Made by a program: the position numbers and the translations under genes
Part shown: piece by piece, positions 57,801 through 64,000 of the stretch
How the letters are laid out: each line of letters starts with the position of its first letter
Position numbering within the stretch: position 1 is the first letter of the stretch
Assembly: GCF_002775205.1 (NCBI RefSeq)
Contig: NC_036443.1
Span: 9,725,698 to 9,789,697, forward strand
Length of the DNA stretch: 64,000 bases
Origin: Xiphophorus maculatus
Lineage: Eukaryota; Chordata; Actinopteri; Cyprinodontiformes; Poeciliidae
Reading direction: 5' to 3'
The notes under the pieces: model-generated
Seen by the model: only the letters and a program-made list of their open reading frames with translations
What the model was told of the DNA's origin: nothing
Databases searched by the model: none

Positions 57801-60800
57801 TAGATAAAGACAACTTTTAGAGTGTTTTATACACAAATAGGTAGAAAGCAGAAATCTTCAAGTTAGTTCTTACAAACACTATACAAATTGTTTTGTTGTT
57901 TTTTTTTTTACAACCTTTTACAGACTTCTGTAAAGCAGTGGCAAAGTAGAAAAAATAAAGCTAAGTTGCACAACCAAGCCTTGTGTTCTTTGTCACTTTA
58001 TCTCCTGATAAAACTAAATTGTTGATGTATTCAGATACCTGTAATATAAATTGTGTTCTTCTGTAAGTGGATGACATTTGACAATTGGACTGTGGCAGCA
58101 TCATGCAGCGTCGGCTAATATTTTGGCTTTTTTATAAAGTTATTTCTAGAAGCAGCAATTGATTAAAAAACTGAATAAGGTAAATGTTTGGTACAAAACA
58201 GCTGCTAACGTCCTGTGATAGGCTGGTAACCCAAGACACCTCACTACTGTAGGACAGGTTTGGAAAGAGAATGAATGAACTGCAGCTATTTAAGTAAATG
58301 TTTTCCTTTTACCCTCGATTATCTTAGTTCTTGAAAGTTTTCTGTTTCGCTAGGAACTTAAGCTTTCAAATGTCAGGGTTATTTTCCTGTTGGTGTAAGA
58401 CAAACTGTGACTCACGGTCTTTAAACTCTTACTGCGTCTATCCAACCTCAGATAAGCAACGACACAATATTTGTTTTTCCAAACAGTTTGCTTGTCTCTA
58501 CTGTTCAAGAATGTGCTAATACAATCCTGAAAAATGAAAGACATCAGCCAGTTCTCATGAATAAGTTGTAGTTTCTGCCCAATGATTCAAGAAGGGATTA
58601 TTTTTGCACTTAAAAGAACTCAATATTGTATATTAGGTAAGTAAAGTTGCCTTTAAAAAGGTATTTTTGTAGAAAGATGTCGTAATATTCAATGGTAACA
58701 GTAAAACATTCCCACTATCAGTATAGTGGTGTAAGGGTAATGATTTGGGCATTTTTGTAGCCTCAGTACTTGGATACTGAAGTCACTGCTAAATCTTGGA
58801 TGATTCTGAATACAACTGAATATGTTAAAAAAAAAAAGTGAGACGATCAGGAGGATGACTCCAGTGAATCAATTAGTATAAATAGATTAGTCAAAGTCTG
58901 GACCTCAAGCTGATTGAAATGCTTTCAGGACCTTATAAAAGTTATTGCATGATTTGATTTCTGCAAATATTGATGGGCTTAATTAATTATGTAATGGGAG
59001 AGTGGCCAAAACTCCTATAAAACAGCTTTAAAAGAAGATACAAGTTATTACAGCTACATGCCATCCTATTTGTTTCACACTGACTTTTGCGGCATGGTAA
59101 AAGTTTTTGTTAGATAATGTTAAGTTTTATTGTGACGTGTGTTGCTTTCATCTGAGGTTTTAACTGAAACATGTGGACCAGGTGAGGTCACTAAGTATTA
59201 AATTAATTTTTAATTTCAACTGTTTCTGTGTTGTTTCCCCCATTACTGCTATCCAATCGTAGGAAAAAGAACAAATCATATTCTAATCCAGCAAAATATT
59301 TTTATAATTAGTTTCAATTTTAATGTGGTTATAAAATACGTAAGTGCCTGTTGTTTACGCATGTGTGTGTCTACTGTAGTGAAGTGTGTGTAGCTGCGCA
59401 CAGCAATCCCTTTGTTTTGGTCGCATCAGTAAAGAAGCCCTTTGATTGCACACATTGCTATTCCACAGCCCAGAGCCGATATCCGCAAGTTATTATAGCT
59501 TGGCGGTGCGTAGCGGAACATGCTGTCCGAAGTTGGAGCAAATATTCAGAAAGCCGAGCCTCACGTCATCCTGGAGCTGCGTGGTTCTCTTCTCTCTTCA
59601 CAGAAGTGTTTGTTTTTGAAACTGCTTTCAGGGAAAAGCTTCACAGAAAACATGCCAGGGCTGAGATAGATGGATGAGCTCACCCCCGGAAAATGTTCAG
59701 CATGGAGATTTGTTATACGTGTCCTTCATCACATGTGAGAGCTATTCCACCTGATTTCACATCTGGTCAAAAAGAAAAAAACGTTACAGTGTGTGAAACA
59801 GCGTTGAAGTAAAACTCTTGCAGCTGTGGAGGCGATCCTGAATTGTTTCCGGTTAAAAATGGGTGAGAGTAAAAGAGTCGCATGCCTCAAGATCTGGTCA
59901 AACGGTTTACATTTAAGCCTTTTCTCATAATAAACTCAACTCCATCCTTTTGGGATGATTTCTGGGAAAGTGACAAATTGCATATTTTAGGATGCAGGAG
60001 ACAGCGAAAGCAGTTTTCTTAAACTGTTTTATGATTTTTTTGTTTGGTTTTCAACACAAATAAGTATAAAGGTCAGGCAGGAAAGCACATAGAGTGGAAG
60101 GATATGCCTGAGGACAAAGTCTTTAATTATTGATATGTAATTTCCTCTTCAAATAAAAAATAAGAGAACAACGTTTAACCCTGAACGTTTCAACCTCAGC
60201 AGCTTGATTTGAATATAGAGCCCTTTGCAAAAGTATACATGCCCCTTGAACCTTTTCACAATTTGTCACATTACAACCACAAGCTTTGACAGGTTTTACA
60301 GGGATATTATATAAAGTAACGCATAATAATGAATGAAAACTGTGAGGCCAATATTCTGGAGAATCTGTTTCTCCTGTAAATACAGCTGCGGTTTGCTTCT
60401 GTCGAGTTTGTACATGTAGAAACTGAAATACGCCTTTTGTCTTTACCTGCAAGATACCTCAAGTTCATTAAAACTGGATAGAGAGAAACTCTGAACATGG
60501 ATATTTACGTCACTGTAGCACATAAATATGCTTTGATCTAAGTCATTGCTTATTTAGTGGGTTTAATTGTATTATTATGGCGTCATTAACTTGATGTCCA
60601 TGTCATGTTCTCATTTTATGTCTCTGTCAGAGGGAAATTTGTGCCAACACACTGACGTTTTTGTCCAGAGTAATGACTCTCAGTTCCGCAAAACGATTTC
60701 ACATTCATATCCTCCTCACGATTCTTTTTCCATCCTGCGGTTTCTTCTGCCTTTTGGCAGAGCCTTGACCCTGACCTGTTCATTAGCTATTGTCTTATAA

Positions 60801-61845
60801 GATCTCATTGTACGCAAGATATATATAAACCTGACTGATTTTCACCTAACAGTGCTTGACAAATACATTTTTTCCACAACTGGAAACCCATTAACTGACT
60901 TCTGGAGGCAACCTGTTTTACTTGATTTTATTTAGGGTGTGTATGTAAAAGGGGTGGAAATCAAATGCACAACATACTTGTAAATGACGAAAACAAATGT
61001 ATTTTATTCCTTCCTGTTCAAAAATGTGCATGGTTTTGTTGGTCTATCAAATGAAATCACAGTAAACTACACCGTGGTGTGTGGTTCTAATGTGACCAAA
61101 TGTGGAAAAGGTGAAAGAGGCGTGTCTGCTTTTACAAGGCACCGTCTCAGCTGCTCCTGCTTTGTTTCCATCTAATTCAGATAAGCAAACAAAAATATAT
61201 GTTTTCATCAATCTTGACCAATAAGGGGTAAAATCACACTTTTTATACACATAAAACGCAACGAATTGCAGGAATCCTCGGAAAAGCAAAGGCCCGATCA
61301 GTTTTTGACATCTATACTGCGAACCAGGCAGAAAGATTTAGAAATGCTTAGCCGCCTGAAACTATTTACACAACAATAGAATAGAAGTCTATTTCATTTT
61401 CCTGCTTGCGTGTGCAGGTGGTGAGTGGTGGCACATTTGCTTTTGTTGTGTTGGCTCTTCATGGAGTAAACAATGTGATTTACGGCCTTGTGTAATCCTC
61501 ACTAAAGCCGAGTTATATCATCCTCAGAATCTAAAACCAAAAGTTTTGAAGTTTTATCCAACTGATGTCAATTAGGAAAACGGAAAACAAGTTTTAACGA
61601 CTGGCCTGCCTTCCTGGAGGCTGGCGTGTAGATTCATGTCTCCTGATTTCAATTGCAGCAGTTTTTTGTTGTTGTTTTTGTTTCTCTATAACCATGTGTC
61701 CGCTTTAGCTGCAATCTACTAAGCAGGAAAAGAAAACAAGGCACTTTGCTCTCACGTTTATCCCCGTTTCTAATTTTCTGTTCTCCGCAGGGCCTGCTGA
61801 GATATACGCTAAATAAAACTAGACAGAGTCCGCTGCGAGTTGCTG
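54852..61845. other. Spacer between chdh and cacna1d 3' ends
   Basis: The genes converge, so both 3' UTRs fall here. No exon is supported. Open frames at 56608-56853 and 59351-59677 are GC-richer, but their products match nothing I know. 60205-61110 is repeat-like. Much of the rest is plain AT-rich DNA. Confidence 0.55.
60205..61110. repeat. Fish DNA-transposon remnant
   Basis: GCCCTTTGCAAAAGTATACA, then TCACAATTTGTCACATTACAACCACAAGC, is the well-known end of an abundant teleost repeat. 61034-61110 (TTGTTGGTCTATCAAATGAA and AATGTGACCAAATGTGGAAA) is from the same family. The part between is too decayed to read as a transposase. Confidence 0.6.
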
Positions 61846-63951
61846 CTATAGAGAAGTGATGCATATCATCTCGTCCGTTAGGTCCTCCTCACACTTCACA
61901 GCCACGTACTGCTCCTCGTCGCTGTAGTCCCTCTGGTGCGCGTCGGCGAGTCGCGAGTCTGAGCTGACGCTTTCCGTCCCCGCCACGTCGCCGTTACCCA
62001 TGCTGCCGTTCAGCAGATTGCTGGCAGCGCTCTCCATCTCGTCGATGGTCATCTCGCAGGCGTCTGCGATCTCGTGTTTGGCCGCTGTCACAAACTTGGG
62101 GTCCCTGGCGTATTTCCCGAGACCTTCAGAGATGAGGACCTGAGTGGGATGCAAGAGAAACGGAAGATTATGATAATATTAAAAGACAGATAAAAAAAAT
62201 AAATAATAATAATCTGATCAGAAGGCGAGAATGTGTGAAAGCAGTAAAGGTAAACCAAGATGGTGGAACTAATTAAATAGCTGAATTATCAAGCTTACTG
62301 AGGACGACAGCTGATTGTTAGATGGACAGTCATTTTCGCCATTTTATGTAATAAATTATCCTTCAGTAACGATTAAACCATGAGTGGATGATGATAGTAA
62401 CTGTGCTTTAAGGTGTAGATAGAAAAAAACCTGTATGTTTTCATAACTACATGGTCCAAATTGACATTTTTAGTCATTTTATAATCTATATGTAGGTGTG
62501 AGATTTGACTGGGCCATTCTAAGACATGGATATGGTTTTATGTCTTTCGTCAATCTGGATGGATGTCTAGTGTTTCTGTAATGCTGGAAGGTGGACCAGA
62601 CTGATAGATTTTAGACTTTGATAGATTTTTTTCCAGCACTGTCATGAATTTAGCTCCATCCATTTTTCAGTCAACTCAAGAAAGACATGTTGCTGCCACC
62701 ACTGTCCTTCACTATAAGAAAAGTGTCTTTTCAAGTCACCTGCTGACCTGCCCCGAAGCTGAGCAACATTAAGTTACTGGTTTACTCACAGCCTCCACCA
62801 GACTGCTAGCGCTGCCTCTGTTTTGCAGGAAGTGTGAGCAGCTTTCTGCGGGTAGCTGCAGCCGTGACGGTGAGTGGCTACGGCTGGGCAGGCCGTCCTG
62901 GCAGTCGGTGTACCAAGAACTCCTCTTCACGGCCCCAGGGATGCTGCCCACACTGCCAGTACTGCGCCAGTCCACCTGAACACACACCTTACACACTTTA
63001 GCCTTTACAAAAACCGTAAGGCAACAGCAGAGATTGAGTTTTAATTTTAACAACAGCCAAAAACACAAGTTAATAATATTATTTGGTTTCAATGTATGAA
63101 TAAAGATTTTTTGTTACAGTTTAAATTTCTAAACCCACACACATTTTCAATTTCTAAAACTCATGAGTTCCCTGGCTGTTTTTAGGACATTGTTTTCAGG
63201 GTATCCACAGGTTTAAGTATGTCAAATTTAAGACTTTTAAAGACCTTTTTAACGCCAGCTTAAATTCAATTTAAGACCTAATAGAACTGCAAACCCAGGG
63301 ACTGGTCAAGCATAGCAAAAAATTTGGAATTTCCTGGGTTTGTTTGTGGCTCTTGGCAGCACTGTTTGTGCTTCTCACACTGCATACGGCTCTATACAAA
63401 AATTCACAATAGACGGAAAAAAGCTAGCTAGCTAGCCAGAGTACATTAGCAGCTAGATACTGGTAGCCTCATCCACCTCAAATCACAAAACGCAATATGG
63501 ATGACACAAGTCTGACAGGAAATTCCATGTCTGAGATGAAAAAGTCCCAGACTTTTTAGACATGTGTGGACCCCCTGATTTTACATTTCACTTCTACAGC
63601 AATGCAGACGGTCGATCGGCGTCGACCAGACCTGTATGAGTGGGGTGTAGCAGGGGCCACAGTCACGGCTGATGGGGGAGGCGGGAGGTGTGGCCCACGA
63701 GCGTAGCGACCTGGTGGGAGACAGACGTGCGATCCTGGCGGCGTCCAGACCGGCTACCGCCATCACCTGAACGGGAGAGAGGAGACGAAACAGGTTTCTA
63801 TCGGGGCATCAGCCACATTTCACTCGTTTCCAACTCCTCACAGTACAGGCGAAGGTGTACCTGCTGCTGCACCAGGTGCAGTGGAAGAGCTGTGCATGAT
63901 GGAGATGGAGGAGCTTCATCTATGCTACTTCTTCTGCGAAGACACTCAAAG
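61846..63951 (-). CDS. cacna1d: L-type calcium channel Cav1.3 alpha-1D, C-terminal end (partial)
   Basis: The pore-forming subunit of a voltage-gated L-type calcium channel; only its cytosolic C-terminal tail lies in the window. Four exons: 63951-63861, 63766-63632, 62975-62790, 62139-61846, all in phase, giving about 234 residues to TAG at 61848-61846. Diagnostic text: [94 protein letters not shown] and the end DEMICITSL, close to the human CACNA1D end DEMICITTL. The long ITSL-ending isoform holds the distal modulatory domain. The remaining exons lie beyond 64000. Whether this is the a or b fish duplicate cannot be told here. Confidence 0.95.
62490..62715. repeat. Fish DNA-transposon fragment in cacna1d intron
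   Basis: TTTGACTGGGCCATTCTAAG, CTGGAAGGTGGACC, TAGCTCCATCCATTTTTCAGTCAACTC and TGTTGCTGCCACCA follow the order of a common teleost repeat known from memory, the same family as 60205-61110. Confidence 0.65.
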
Positions 63952-64000
63952 CTGAAGGTTGGTGTGTTGCAGGCTTAGAGGAAGCAAGAAGTGAAACTCT

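Noticed and set aside
1-64000. CRISPR array, bacterial operons or phage genes
   Set aside because: Nothing prokaryotic is present; all repeats are microsatellites, transposable elements or local duplications of a vertebrate genome.

Overview
This is vertebrate nuclear DNA, almost certainly from a ray-finned (teleost) fish. It is AT-rich, its genes are split by GT-AG introns, it is full of fish-type repeats, and it carries a fish-specific NLR immune gene (FISNA-NACHT, LRR, B30.2) next to a gene block that is syntenic across vertebrates. All exon models below were read by eye from splice sites, reading phase and recalled family knowledge. No search or alignment was run.

Region 1 (1-23400) is an NLR neighbourhood on the minus strand. 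One NLRC3-like gene runs from an ATG at 19176 down to about 3038. It has an N-terminal exon, two nearly identical 96-nt exons, a linker exon, THREE consecutive FISNA/NACHT exons (10549-9908, 9792-9073, 7390-5660), two LRR exons and a B30.2 (PRY-SPRY) exon. The first two NACHT exons keep the P-loop but have altered Walker B and sensor 1 residues, and both stop just after sensor 1. All splice phases agree. In this allele a frameshift inside the third NACHT exon would end the protein after about 995 residues, before the LRRs, and the B30.2 exon also has an in-frame TGA. A second, orphan B30.2 fragment lies at 22357-23363. The 5' introns are built from repeated local duplications, later hit by at least three nested or adjacent retroelement insertions, some with readable target-site duplications.

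Region 2 (23400-29290) is a gene-poor spacer with a retroelement tail and a long GT microsatellite.

Region 3 (29288-64000) is the conserved block. It holds selenok (+, with a UGA selenocysteine codon and a candidate form-2 SECIS), actr8 (-), il17rb (-), chdh (+) and the 3' end of cacna1d (-), the same neighbours as on human 3p21. selenok and actr8 converge with 3' ends about 100 bp apart. il17rb and chdh are divergent (head to head). chdh and cacna1d converge across 7 kb. The modelled coding lengths are exact multiples of three: SELENOK 94 aa, ACTR8 644 aa, IL17RB 429 aa, CHDH 605 aa. The IL17RB model seems to lack the second ectodomain module of its mammalian counterpart. chdh introns hold a hAT/ZBED transposase relic and a LINE fragment split by a palindromic element.

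The best candidate for something undescribed is the triple-NACHT NLR: a chain of two degenerate partial NACHT modules in front of one canonical NACHT, which this allele may express without LRRs.
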